From the NCBI GenBank assembly GCA_024229515.1, contig JAAESI010000181.1, forward strand, positions 1 through 64,000: DNA of 64,000 bases. Direction: 5' to 3'. This DNA comes from Pseudomonadota bacterium (GTDB lineage: Bacteria > Myxococcota_A > UBA796 > UBA9615). This document shows positions 24,303 through 33,694 of the stretch, one piece after another. Every line of letters starts with the position of its first letter. Position 1 is the first letter of the stretch. A model generated the notes under the pieces. The model ran no database searches. It was not told the origin of the DNA and worked only from the letters and a program-made list of their open reading frames with translations. The position numbers were made by a program, and so were the translations under genes.

Positions 24303-27131
24303 ATGTTGCTGCTCAACCGCGTTTCTTTCTTCGTCAGCACCTCGCTGGCTCTTTTGTTCCTTCTGTCCGGTACTGCCTTCGGGCAAACGACCACCGGCAT
24401 GTTGAAGGGTGAAGTTGTCGACCAGGCGGACACCCCGCTGGCCGGCGTGAACCTCACGTTGCTCTCCGACTCCCTCCAGGGCACTCGCGAGACCGTGACG
24501 GGTGAAGACGGTCGATTCCGCTTCCTCGCGCTCCCCCCCGGCACCTACCGGGTGGACGTGGTGAAGGAGGGCTTCCGCACGATCATCCGGCAGAACCTGG
24601 TGATCAGCCTCGGCAAGACCGTCAGCATCAAGCTGGTGATGGAGCTCCCCGAGGTCGGTGAGACCGTCGAGGTCATCGACCGTCGGCCGCTCATCGACAC
24701 CGAGTCCACCACCCAGTCGATGTCGCTGAACTCCGACTTCCTGAAGAACCTGCCGTCGGGCCGGTCGTTCCAGGACGTCGTGCAGTTCCTCCCCGGCGTC
24801 ACCGGCGGCGGCAACCCGAACATCAACGGCGGAACGCTGCAGAGCAACCAGTACTACCTGGACGGCAGCAACACGACGGACCCGGTGACGGGCACCTTCT
24901 CCATGAACTTCAACTTCGACGCGATCGAGGACCTGGAGGTCATCACCGCCGGCTACGACGCCCGCTACAACCAGGGCCTCGGCGGCACGATCAACATCGT
25001 GACGAAGTCCGGCGGCAACACGTTCGAGGGCACGTTCAGCGGCTACTACCAGACGTCCGGTCTGCAGGCCGCGGGCAACGCCTACAACTCGCAGCGCCGC
25101 AGCGACTTCGACCGCCTCGAGGGGAACGCCTCCCTCGGCGGGCCGATCATCAAGGACCGCTTCTGGTTCTTCATCGCCTACCAGTACAACTGGTCCCGCA
25201 GCCTCCCCGCGAGCAACATCGACAACGGTCGTGACTTCGCCCTCTTCCCGCTGTCGCCGCGGACGTGGAGCAGCCACTTCATCATCGGCAAGCTGACGGC
25301 CCAGCCGTTTGCTGCGAACAAGTTCACGTTCACGTTCCGCACCGACCCGACCGACATCAACAACCTCGACGCGGGGAACGTCTACACGGTCGACTCGGCC
25401 CAGCGGCTCTGGCGGCAGGGCGGTCTCGGTCTGACGCTCGCCCACGAGGTGCAGATTCTCGGACGCGCCGTGCTCACCACGACCGCTTCGTACAACTACT
25501 CGACGATCCTCATCACCCCTCAGAACTGGAAGGGGTGCACCGACCGGGATGCGCGCGGCGTGTGCCTCGATGAGGACCTCCATGCGATCACCACCTGGGG
25601 CGGCTTCGGCCAGTTCGGTCCGGGGCTGAACACGGCGACGGGCAACTACAACCTGAACCGTCGGCACAACCTGCAGATCCGGTCGGACCTGCAGATCAAC
25701 CTGGACCGCCTGCTCGGTTCGCACACCATCTACGCGGGCGTCAGCGTCAACCCCGGGTGGGAGAACTTCGAGGCCGGCTACCACAAGAACCAGATCCTCA
25801 TCCGCAACCCGGATGACGCGGATGGCTCCGGTTTCCTCGAGTCGAGCGAGGTCAGCGACGTCGCCAACTACAACGAGGTCGGCCGCTACCTCATCGTCAA
25901 CACCGGCGCCGAGCGTTCGCCCGGCGTGAAGGTGGACGCCTACCTGCAGGACAGCTGGTCGCCGACCCGCGGTCTGCAGATCACCCTCGGCGCGCGCCTG
26001 CAGCACTCGAACCTCAAGAACAACCTCGGCGAGTCCATCATCGACACGACGGCGGTTTCCTGGGGCCCGACGATCAGCTGGGACCCCTTCCGCGATGGCA
26101 AGACCCAGCTGCTGGCGTCGTACTCGCAGAACGTCGACCCCGGCCTCCTGGCCCTGTCGACGTACATCAGCCGGTCGGCGTTCGCTTCCGAGTTCTACGC
26201 CTGGGAGCCGGACCAGCGTCGCTACGGCGAGGAGGGCGGCCGAGCCACCAGCCCCGCCGGCAACATCACCCACCCCGACTTCGTCCCGGCGCGCAGCCAC
26301 GAAGTCTTCGTGCGGGCCCAGCGTGAGATCGCCCGCGACCTCGCCGCCGAGGCGAACTTCATCTACCGCGACTTCACGAACATGTGGGAGGACGATGAGG
26401 TCAACTTCGTCTGGAACAAGGACGGCACCAACCCCGTCGGCTTCCGCAACGGCCAGGACAGCACGGTCTACCGGCTCCGCACCCCGCAGGATGGGCACCG
26501 CACCTACTGGGCGCTGCAGCTCATCGTACGCAAGCAGCTGTCGGACAACTTCCAGATGCTCGCCAGCTACTCGTTCAGCCGGCTGCTCTCCAACAGCTCG
26601 GGTCGCGGATTCGGCGACCGGGTCGGCACGAGCGTCGATTTCGACAACCCCACGCAGCGCTGGTACGAGGATGGGATCGCGTCTTCGGACCAGACCCACA
26701 TCCTCAAGATCGCCGCGTCGTACGACAACCCCGGCCTGCTCAAGGTCAGCGACAAGTTCAGCCTCGGCTACGCAGTCGGTGGAACGCTCGACTTCGCGTC
26801 GGGCACCCCGCTGAACCGGCTGCAGCGGAACGAGTACTTCGGCAGCTACAGCAACTACATCTACAAGCGCGGGACGCGCGAGCGCCTGCCGGCCTGGCTC
26901 GACCTGAACCTGCGGGCGAGCCTGGCGCTGACCATCGCTTCGACGCAGGTCGACATCATCGTCCAGGCCTTCAACCTGCTGAACACGACTGAGGTTGCCA
27001 GCGCCGACGAGCGCGCCATCGACTCCGATGGCGACGCGGTCACGGGTTCGAACGGTGACCCGGTCTACGCCAGCCCCACCAGCTACTACGCACCCCGTCG
27101 ATTCGAAGTCGGCGTGCGGTTCAGCTTCTAG
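24303..27131 (+). CDS. Oar-like TonB-dependent outer-membrane receptor
   Basis: A 942-residue outer-membrane protein. Signal peptide about 1-27 (ends GTAFGQ); carboxypeptidase-regulatory-like beta domain about 32-115 (GEVVDQADTPLAGVNLTL, GEDGRFRFLALPPGTYRV); plug domain about 130-245 (FQDVVQFLPGVTGG, GGTINIVTKSGGN); then a long beta-barrel ending in RFEVGVRFSF with terminal phenylalanine. This architecture is that of Oar/CirA-type receptors, which take up or export substrates using TonB. No specificity determinant is evident. GGAGGA abuts the ATG with no spacer, so the TTG at 24306 or CTG at 24309 may be the true start. The lipoprotein gene begins 16 bases after its stop, suggesting a two-gene operon. 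Confidence 0.92.
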   Translation: MLLLNRVSFFVSTSLALLFLLSGTAFGQTTTGMLKGEVVDQADTPLAGVNLTLLSDSLQGTRETVTGEDGRFRFLALPPGTYRVDVVKEGFRTIIRQNLVISLGKTVSIKLVMELPEVGETVEVIDRRPLIDTESTTQSMSLNSDFLKNLPSGRSFQDVVQFLPGVTGGGNPNINGGTLQSNQYYLDGSNTTDPVTGTFSMNFNFDAIEDLEVITAGYDARYNQGLGGTINIVTKSGGNTFEGTFSGYYQTSGLQAAGNAYNSQRRSDFDRLEGNASLGGPIIKDRFWFFIAYQYNWSRSLPASNIDNGRDFALFPLSPRTWSSHFIIGKLTAQPFAANKFTFTFRTDPTDINNLDAGNVYTVDSAQRLWRQGGLGLTLAHEVQILGRAVLTTTASYNYSTILITPQNWKGCTDRDARGVCLDEDLHAITTWGGFGQFGPGLNTATGNYNLNRRHNLQIRSDLQINLDRLLGSHTIYAGVSVNPGWENFEAGYHKNQILIRNPDDADGSGFLESSEVSDVANYNEVGRYLIVNTGAERSPGVKVDAYLQDSWSPTRGLQITLGARLQHSNLKNNLGESIIDTTAVSWGPTISWDPFRDGKTQLLASYSQNVDPGLLALSTYISRSAFASEFYAWEPDQRRYGEEGGRATSPAGNITHPDFVPARSHEVFVRAQREIARDLAAEANFIYRDFTNMWEDDEVNFVWNKDGTNPVGFRNGQDSTVYRLRTPQDGHRTYWALQLIVRKQLSDNFQMLASYSFSRLLSNSSGRGFGDRVGTSVDFDNPTQRWYEDGIASSDQTHILKIAASYDNPGLLKVSDKFSLGYAVGGTLDFASGTPLNRLQRNEYFGSYSNYIYKRGTRERLPAWLDLNLRASLALTIASTQVDIIVQAFNLLNTTEVASADERAIDSDGDAVTGSNGDPVYASPTSYYAPRRFEVGVRFSF

Positions 27132-27147
27132 GCCAAGGAGAATCATC

Positions 27148-30100
27148 ATGAAGCGCATTCTCGCTCTGCTCCCCCTGGTCCTCCTGGCTGCCTGCCTCGG
27201 GCAGGAGACCGGCATCAGCAACCGCCACATCCATGGTGTGGTGACCCTTCCTCCGGTTCCCCTGTGGGAGTCCGAGTCGACTCCGCTGGACGCGGACCCG
27301 TTGTTGAACAACGACGACTTCGAGACCGCGGACGGCCCGTTCACGGTGAACTACGGCTTCCACATCCTCCGGGGTGTGGCGGCGACCAGCTGCGGCCTCG
27401 CCGGCCTCACCGACGATCCGCCGATTGAGCACGACTGCGATGGCGGCCCGCTCCCGGGTGACGAAGGCGACGTGGATCGCTACCGCATCCGCGCCCAGTA
27501 CCGCGGCCCGATCGTCTTCAAGCTCCGCTACGCGGACGACGAGCAGGACGGCGACCTCGATCTGCGGATCTACGACCCCTCCCGCACCGACGAGCCGGCC
27601 GACGCCCTCTACTTCGATGGCAACCTCACCGAGCCGGTGCTGGACGAGGACGGCAACCAGGTCCTGGACGACGAGGGGCAGGGCGTGACCCAGTTCGTCT
27701 CCCCGCGCTTCGCCACCCAGGTGCTGCCCGGCGACGAGTTCATCGTCGAGATCTGGAGCGCGTCGGATGATGACGCCCTCGAGTACGAGCTTGTGATCGT
27801 CGCGAACGACCCGCGCAAGCACAACGAGGCCTTCGGCACCGAGGGTGACCTCGCCGTGTTCGACACCGGCACAGACGAACCGATCATCCAGGACGCCCTG
27901 GAGATGACCGTGGGCGCGTTCCTGAGCTCCGACATCGACAACCTCGGCAACCCCGTCGGCGGCACGTCCTGCAAGGACTGGACGTTCGACGAGGAGGCTG
28001 AGACCTTCTGGTGCGCGTTCGACATGCACTTCGTCAACCAGGTCACCATCGAGGCCAACGTGCTCCTGGATGGCATGGAGGACGGCATCGACAACGACTG
28101 CGACGGCATCGCCGACGACGGTCAGGGCACCGAGGACGTGGACGGTGACGGCTACACCACGGCCGAGGGCGACTGCAACGACCACGACGCCAGCATCGGT
28201 CCCTTCCGGGGCGACATCGCCGGCGACCGCAAGGACAACGACTGCGACGGCTGGGCCGACAACGGCCCCGACGACCAGGACAACGACGGCGACACCTACT
28301 GCGAGAACGGTGGCGCGGACTTCGACGGTGACGGCTTCTGCCGCGGCCCGGTCGAGGTCGGCGGCCTGGCCACTGGCGACTGCAACGACGCCGACCCGGC
28401 CATCAACCCCGGCCTCGGCAACGAGATCATCAACAACTCGATCGACGACGACTGCTCCAGCGGCGACCAGACGCTGTCGACCTCCAACCGCGACAACGAC
28501 ACCACCGGAACGCACGAGTGGAGCGACGTCGAGGAGGAGGCCTGCGGGACCAACCCCGACTCCAGCGACCCCTGGGAGATCCCCCAGGACCTCGATGGCG
28601 ACGACCTCTGCGACTACTTCTGCTGGGGTGAGGTCGGCTGCCCGGAGGACGTCGACGGCGACGGCTTCCCCACCGAGCGCGAGATCGTCTGCGGCTCCGA
28701 CCCGGAGGACGCCGACAGCCGTCCGCTGGACTCCGACCTCGACGGCATCTGCAACGCGATCGAGATCGACTGCGACTCCGAGCTTCGCCCCGTCGGCCTC
28801 GAGCACCTCTGGGCCGAGTTCGACGCCGAGGACACCACCACGCCGAACGCGGCGGGGCAGTGCGAGCCGACGCTGTGCGCGGCCAAGGAGAAGCTCTGCG
28901 ACGACGGCATCGACAACGATGGCGACGGCAACGACGACTGCGACGACAGCGACTGCAGCTCGACTACGACCTGCGGCGGCGGCGACCTCCCGATCACCGA
29001 GTGCTTCACCGACGTCGACCTCGACAGCGTGCACAACGCCCTCGAGCGCGCCTGCGGCTCCGATGCGACCGACCCCGACTCTGTGCCGATCGACAGCGAC
29101 GACGACGGTTGGTGCTCGCTGGTGGAGGCCCGCTACGGGACCTCTGACAGCGACGTCGATGACACCCCCACCGACCCCAACGGCGACTTCCGTCCCGACA
29201 ACGAGGGCTGGGCCTGCGTGGGCGAGGCCGACTGCGCGCAGGACGCCGACGCTGACGGCGTGCACAACTACACGGAGCTGCGCTGCGGCTCGGACCCGAC
29301 CGACGCTGCCAGCCTGCCGCTGGACTTCGACGGCGACGAGATCTGCGACGGCCTCGATTCGGACGCCGACGGCGACGGAACGGCCAAGGCGACCCAGGGC
29401 GGCGGCACCGACTGCCACGACCTGGACCCGAACATCCGCCCGCACCTGACGGACGAGGACGGGAGCATCGTCAACTTCACGTACGACGTGCCCAACGGCA
29501 TCGACGACGACTGCGACGGGATCATCGACGAGAACCGCGACTGGCGGAAGACCGATGCTGGCGAGTTCGTGCCCAACACCGACTACGAGACCGTCGACGA
29601 AGACGGCGACGGGTACTCGCTCGGCCTGCGCGACTGCAACGACACGGACCCCAACGTGGTCATCGGCAACTACGAGACGTACACCACGAACATCGTGAAC
29701 CGGGACTTCTCCACGGTGCACCTGTTCGCCGGTGAGGTCGCCTCGCTCAACAACACGGGCGAGCAGGCCAACAAGCGCCGCGTCACGGAGACCGTCGAGT
29801 ACGACCTCGAGAAGGACCGCGTGGCCTGGCTGTTGGAGGACCGCTGGGAGGAAGACAACGATCCGCCGTCCCTGGTGCCGACCAACGTGCCGGTGCTGAA
29901 TGCGTACTTCGCCAAGCAGCCGGAGCTCGGCAAGATCTGGTTCGAGATCGAGCCCAACGACGCGCTCATCGCCGGCTTCGCTTCGGGTGAGGGCATCCCG
30001 TGGACCGAGGGCAACTTCCAGGAGCTCGGCGAGGCCGCCAGCGGCGGCAAGACCAACGAGCTCACCGGCGACATCGAGTCGATCGCGGCGGACAGCTGGG

Positions 30101-30402
30101 ACGGCGACAACGACGCCTTCCACGTCACGTTCCCGGAGGCCGGCTTCATCACCGTGGTCTTCGACTGGGACGCGGCGGCAGACTACGACGCTCGCTTCTA
30201 CTGCTACTACTTCGACGCGATCAACCCGCCGAACTACTACTCGATGCCGTTCCCGCCCGGACTCGCCGACCTGTCGAAGCCGGAAGAGGGCGTCAGCACG
30301 GTGCCGCTCCCCGATGGCGCTGACTGCTACTTCTGGCTCGTGGGCTACTCCGGTGGCACCGGCGGCTGGAAGCTCGAGCTGACCGCCGAAGACCGGGACT
30401 GA
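27148..30402 (+). CDS. Giant MopE-like Asp/Cys-rich metal-binding lipoprotein
   Basis: A 1084-residue lipoprotein (signal with lipobox LAAC, Cys16). Residues about 45-220 resemble a pre-peptidase C-terminal beta domain (DVDRYRIRAQYRG, DGDLDLRIYD). Residues about 310-440 hold MopE-type repeats (EDGIDNDCDGIADD, DVDGDGYTTAEGDCNDHDA) and about 440-840 hold thrombospondin-3-like Asp repeats, several with CGSDP-DADS-PLDSD-DG-C spacing. A second PPC-like domain (about 930-1084) closes the chain. Such Asp loops bind calcium; MopE of Methylococcus binds copper. It is predicted to sit on the outer membrane. An AAGGAG site precedes the ATG. Placement directly behind a TonB receptor suggests the two act together. 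Confidence 0.88.
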   Translation: MKRILALLPLVLLAACLGQETGISNRHIHGVVTLPPVPLWESESTPLDADPLLNNDDFETADGPFTVNYGFHILRGVAATSCGLAGLTDDPPIEHDCDGGPLPGDEGDVDRYRIRAQYRGPIVFKLRYADDEQDGDLDLRIYDPSRTDEPADALYFDGNLTEPVLDEDGNQVLDDEGQGVTQFVSPRFATQVLPGDEFIVEIWSASDDDALEYELVIVANDPRKHNEAFGTEGDLAVFDTGTDEPIIQDALEMTVGAFLSSDIDNLGNPVGGTSCKDWTFDEEAETFWCAFDMHFVNQVTIEANVLLDGMEDGIDNDCDGIADDGQGTEDVDGDGYTTAEGDCNDHDASIGPFRGDIAGDRKDNDCDGWADNGPDDQDNDGDTYCENGGADFDGDGFCRGPVEVGGLATGDCNDADPAINPGLGNEIINNSIDDDCSSGDQTLSTSNRDNDTTGTHEWSDVEEEACGTNPDSSDPWEIPQDLDGDDLCDYFCWGEVGCPEDVDGDGFPTEREIVCGSDPEDADSRPLDSDLDGICNAIEIDCDSELRPVGLEHLWAEFDAEDTTTPNAAGQCEPTLCAAKEKLCDDGIDNDGDGNDDCDDSDCSSTTTCGGGDLPITECFTDVDLDSVHNALERACGSDATDPDSVPIDSDDDGWCSLVEARYGTSDSDVDDTPTDPNGDFRPDNEGWACVGEADCAQDADADGVHNYTELRCGSDPTDAASLPLDFDGDEICDGLDSDADGDGTAKATQGGGTDCHDLDPNIRPHLTDEDGSIVNFTYDVPNGIDDDCDGIIDENRDWRKTDAGEFVPNTDYETVDEDGDGYSLGLRDCNDTDPNVVIGNYETYTTNIVNRDFSTVHLFAGEVASLNNTGEQANKRRVTETVEYDLEKDRVAWLLEDRWEEDNDPPSLVPTNVPVLNAYFAKQPELGKIWFEIEPNDALIAGFASGEGIPWTEGNFQELGEAASGGKTNELTGDIESIAADSWDGDNDAFHVTFPEAGFITVVFDWDAAADYDARFYCYYFDAINPPNYYSMPFPPGLADLSKPEEGVSTVPLPDGADCYFWLVGYSGGTGGWKLELTAEDRD

Positions 30403-30476
30403 TCATCCAGCCGGTTCTGGCCGTCCTTCGGGCGGTCCTGTTCGGGCTCCCCGCGAGTCTCCTCCGCACCTTTCTG

Positions 30477-32135
30477 TTGTGGCGGCGCAGCCGCGCCCGC
30501 GCGGTGCTGCAGTTCCGCGTCTCCGGCGTGCTGGAGGAGGAACACGGCGCCCTCCGGACCCTCGGCCAACGGGCCCGTGCCAACCGCACGGTGCTGGAGC
30601 TCCTGGACGACCTGAAGTCCGCCGCCCGGGACCCTTCGGTGGAGGCGGTCGCCTTCCGCATCGGCCGGCTCCACGGCGGTTGGGCCCAGGTCGATGAGGT
30701 TCGCCAGGCGGTGCTTCGGCTTCGGTCGAAGGGACGCCGGGCGTTCGCCTACGTCGAGGCCGGGGGCCACCTCGAGTACTACCTCGCGTCGGCGTTCGAG
30801 CACGTGGTCATGCCGCCGATGGCGAGCCTCGATCTGGTCGGGCTGCGCACCGAGGTGACCTTCTTCAAGGGGGCCATGGATCAGCTCGGCGTGGAGGCCT
30901 GCTTCGAGTCGGCGGGGGAGTACAAGTCGTTCGCCGAACCGTTCCTCCGGGAGTCGATGAGCGCTCCCTTCCGCGAGTCCCTGGACCACGTCCTGAGCGA
31001 CCTCCACGGCCGCTTCGTCAGCGGCGCGGCGCAGGCCCGGGGGATGGAACCGGAGCGGCTCCAGGAGCTCCTCGACGGTGGCCCCTGGATGGCCCGCGAA
31101 GCCCGGGATCAGGGACTGATCGACCGCACCCTCTACCCCGACCGGTGGCCCCGGGCGATTCGGAAGGAGCTGGGCGATCTGCCCGCGTCCGCCGACATCG
31201 AAGACGAGGACGAGGACAAGCCGGAGCCGCGGGGGCCGTTCACGCGCCGGCGCAAGCTGCAATTCAAGAAGGCGTCTCGCTACCTTCGCCCGTGGTCCCG
31301 GCTGGCCTGGTTCGAGCGGCGGGCCTCTTCGGCCCCCAAGGTGGCGATGCTTCTCGCCAGCGGCCCCATCGAGGACAGCGACGAGGCCGAGTCCGCGCCC
31401 GGCGTGATCGCCTGGCGGGCCCTCGGCAAGGCGATCCGGACCGCGGCGGAGGACGACTCGGTCAAGGCGGTGGTGCTGCGCATCGACTCGCCGGGAGGCA
31501 GCGGCGCGGCGTCGGACCTGATGTGGCGCGAGCTCAAGCGGCTGGCGAAGCGGAAGCCCCTGGTGGCGTCGATGGGATCGACCGCGGCCAGCGGCGGCTA
31601 CTACCTGGCGATGGCGGCGGACTCCATCGTGGCGGCCCCCATGACCATCACGGGCTCGATCGGGGTGGTCGGCGGGAAGTTCGATCTCGAGGGGCTGCTC
31701 GCCAAGGCGGGCGTCACCCGGGAGGTGCTCGCGTACGGCCGCAACACCGGCCTGTTCTCCATGACCGCCGGCCTCACCGAGGAGGAGCGGCTGCGCCTCC
31801 GGGAGCACCTCCGCGCCTTCTACGACGAGTTCGTGGGCAAGGCCGCCGAGGGCCGGAGCATGGAGGTCGGCGAGCTCGAGCCGCACGCCCGCGGACGAAT
31901 CTGGACCGGGGGGCAGGCGGTGGAGTTGGGCCTCGTCGACGAGGTCGGGGACATGCACTTCGCGTTGTCGGAGGCGGCTCGCCGAGCGGGCCTGGCCCCC
32001 GGCTGGAACACCCTGGTGATGACGTCGCCACGACCCGGATTCCTGCGTCGGATGCGTTCCCGTCTGCCGTTCGCGAGCGTGGTGGACGGCGACTGGGTGC
32101 AGGCGCGTCTGCCCTACAAGCTGCGGATTCTCTAG
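30477..32135 (+). CDS. SppA-type signal peptide peptidase (S49), double domain
   Basis: A 552-residue S49 serine protease with two tandem domains as in 67K SppA, which degrades cleaved signal peptides at the inner membrane. The Lys of the Ser-Lys dyad is in the first half (GEYKSFAEPF, K150) and the Ser in the second (GSTAASGGYYLA, S372). An acidic linker (IEDEDEDKPE) joins the halves. The only ATG/GTG/TTG start gives a TTG at 30477. However, the frame stays open upstream to the mopE-like stop and encodes a hydrophobic helix (PVLAVLRAVLFGLPASLL, from 30411), the expected membrane anchor. A non-canonical start (CTG 30417, or ATC 30402/30405) is therefore likely. Stop codon overlaps the convergent gene. 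Confidence 0.88.
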   Translation: MWRRSRARAVLQFRVSGVLEEEHGALRTLGQRARANRTVLELLDDLKSAARDPSVEAVAFRIGRLHGGWAQVDEVRQAVLRLRSKGRRAFAYVEAGGHLEYYLASAFEHVVMPPMASLDLVGLRTEVTFFKGAMDQLGVEACFESAGEYKSFAEPFLRESMSAPFRESLDHVLSDLHGRFVSGAAQARGMEPERLQELLDGGPWMAREARDQGLIDRTLYPDRWPRAIRKELGDLPASADIEDEDEDKPEPRGPFTRRRKLQFKKASRYLRPWSRLAWFERRASSAPKVAMLLASGPIEDSDEAESAPGVIAWRALGKAIRTAAEDDSVKAVVLRIDSPGGSGAASDLMWRELKRLAKRKPLVASMGSTAASGGYYLAMAADSIVAAPMTITGSIGVVGGKFDLEGLLAKAGVTREVLAYGRNTGLFSMTAGLTEEERLRLREHLRAFYDEFVGKAAEGRSMEVGELEPHARGRIWTGGQAVELGLVDEVGDMHFALSEAARRAGLAPGWNTLVMTSPRPGFLRRMRSRLPFASVVDGDWVQARLPYKLRIL

Positions 32136-33628
32136 GGGTAGAGCATCGTGTTGGACCCCAGGAAGAGGGGGTGTGACACCAGCAGGTCCTGGCCCAACTG
32201 CACGGGACGCGAGCTCTGCAGCGGCTCATCCGTGAACACGATCTGGATCGGGTGGCGCCCGACGCTGTCCTCGAGGCCGCTCTCGGAGCGGTCCCACAGC
32301 AGCAGGTTCCCGCCGTCGGACGCGGCCGAGAAGTGGGCTGAGCCCGCGGAGCCTTCGTCGCCGGACCAGATGGGGAAGGCGACGGGATCGCCCTCTTCGG
32401 GAGCGACGGGGAGCACCAGGAGCGTCATCCCCGAGCCGTCGAGCGCGTCCTCGCTGGTGGACGCGCCGAAGACGACGAAGGTGCCCAGCGGGTCCCACTG
32501 GGGCTCGGAGCGGACCACGAGGCCGTCCATGGTGCCGTCGAAGATGAAGGGCTGCGGGCCGGCGGTGAGGGCCTGGGCCGGCGCGCTCGCCATCGAGGGA
32601 TCCCACAGGAGCAGGTCGGGCCGCTCGGTCGCCGCTGACTTGCAGACGAAGGCCAACTGCGGGCTGTCGCCCTCGACGAGGCCGTGCGACCAGGTGGGCC
32701 AGAAGCAGTCCGCGGTGATGCCGTCGGTCAACTCCTGCGCGATGGCGTCGGGGCCGGTGCTCAGGTCGAGCACGGCGATGCTCCGCACCCCCGATTCGGG
32801 GTGGGCGACGGTGACGGCGAGGAACTGCCCGGTGGGGTCCAGCGAGGGCTGGTCCACGCGGTCGGCCACGCCTCCGGTGAGGAGCTCGTGGCTGCCGTCG
32901 AGCGCATCCACCAGCCACACATCGGTGCTGCCGACGTCCAGATCCCGCTCGTGCAGGAGGAAGCGGTCCGAGCCGGCCTCGAAGCCGGCGACGGAGTACG
33001 TGCTGGAGGGGTTGTCGGGGCCGATCCGGGTCGGTCCGTCGAAGGGAACCTCGACCAGCACCTCGGTCCGGCCCGTCTCGTCCGCGACCCGGCGCTCCAG
33101 CAGCAGGGCCCCGCCGGCCCACGTCCAATGGACCGCCTCGAGGCCGTCGACGTCCTCGCCGACCTCGCTCAGGAACGTGGTGAGGTCGAGCACGGCGACG
33201 CGTCCCCCGATCACCTCGCCGCTGAACTCGTCTCGGGTGGTGGCGAGGATGGCGACCCGCTCCCCCTCGCGATCCGGGACCGGGAAGGGGTGAGCGTCGC
33301 TGAAGAGCGTGTCGGTCTCCGACTCCAGCGGCGAGGACGCCCGACCGATGCCGAGGTCGGTGATCCGGGTGACGTCGAAGCCATCAGCCTCGGCCACGTC
33401 CGGGCCTTCGTCCTCGAAGTCCTCGGTGCTGGCGACCGCCTGGGCGACGTACAGATCCGTCTGCAGGTTCGTGGGATCGGTGGCCACGAACAGGATCGCC
33501 TGCCCGCGCTGCGAGGCGTCCGCCAAGTCATCGAACAGCCCCCCCGTGCCCCGCATCCCGTTGTCGGCGCAGCCCGCCAGCCCGAGGGCCAGGGGAAGGA
33601 ACAGCAGCGGTGGGAGCAGGTGCTTCAT
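32132..33628 (-). CDS. Beta-propeller-like lipoprotein
   Basis: A 498-residue lipoprotein with signal sequence and lipobox LAGC near residue 20 (MKHLLPPLLFLPLALGLAGC). The mature protein has several WD40/PD40-like blades, for example SLDPTGQFLAVTVAH, RSIAVLDLSTG and PQWDPLGTFVVFGAS, and a long acidic N-terminal part. It has no catalytic motif. Probably surface- or periplasm-exposed binding protein. The ATG at 33628 was preferred over one 18 bases upstream for its lipoprotein signal. It is downstream of the protease-barrel fusion on the same strand, 66 bases away, and its stop overlaps the sppA stop. Confidence 0.8.
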   Translation of the reverse strand: MKHLLPPLLFLPLALGLAGCADNGMRGTGGLFDDLADASQRGQAILFVATDPTNLQTDLYVAQAVASTEDFEDEGPDVAEADGFDVTRITDLGIGRASSPLESETDTLFSDAHPFPVPDREGERVAILATTRDEFSGEVIGGRVAVLDLTTFLSEVGEDVDGLEAVHWTWAGGALLLERRVADETGRTEVLVEVPFDGPTRIGPDNPSSTYSVAGFEAGSDRFLLHERDLDVGSTDVWLVDALDGSHELLTGGVADRVDQPSLDPTGQFLAVTVAHPESGVRSIAVLDLSTGPDAIAQELTDGITADCFWPTWSHGLVEGDSPQLAFVCKSAATERPDLLLWDPSMASAPAQALTAGPQPFIFDGTMDGLVVRSEPQWDPLGTFVVFGASTSEDALDGSGMTLLVLPVAPEEGDPVAFPIWSGDEGSAGSAHFSAASDGGNLLLWDRSESGLEDSVGRHPIQIVFTDEPLQSSRPVQLGQDLLVSHPLFLGSNTMLYP

Positions 33629-33694
33629 CGATGGATGCGCATCCACCTCAGCAAATGGGATGCCGACTTGTTCGGGCTCATGTCTGCCCCCTCC

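Noticed and set aside
24255-30123. Two minus-strand open frames of about 1000 codons opposite the TonB receptor and the MopE-like gene
   Set aside because: Both are antisense shadows in GC-rich codons with Val/Asp/Arg-biased, low-complexity composition and no domains; the plus-strand proteins have clear signal peptides and domains.
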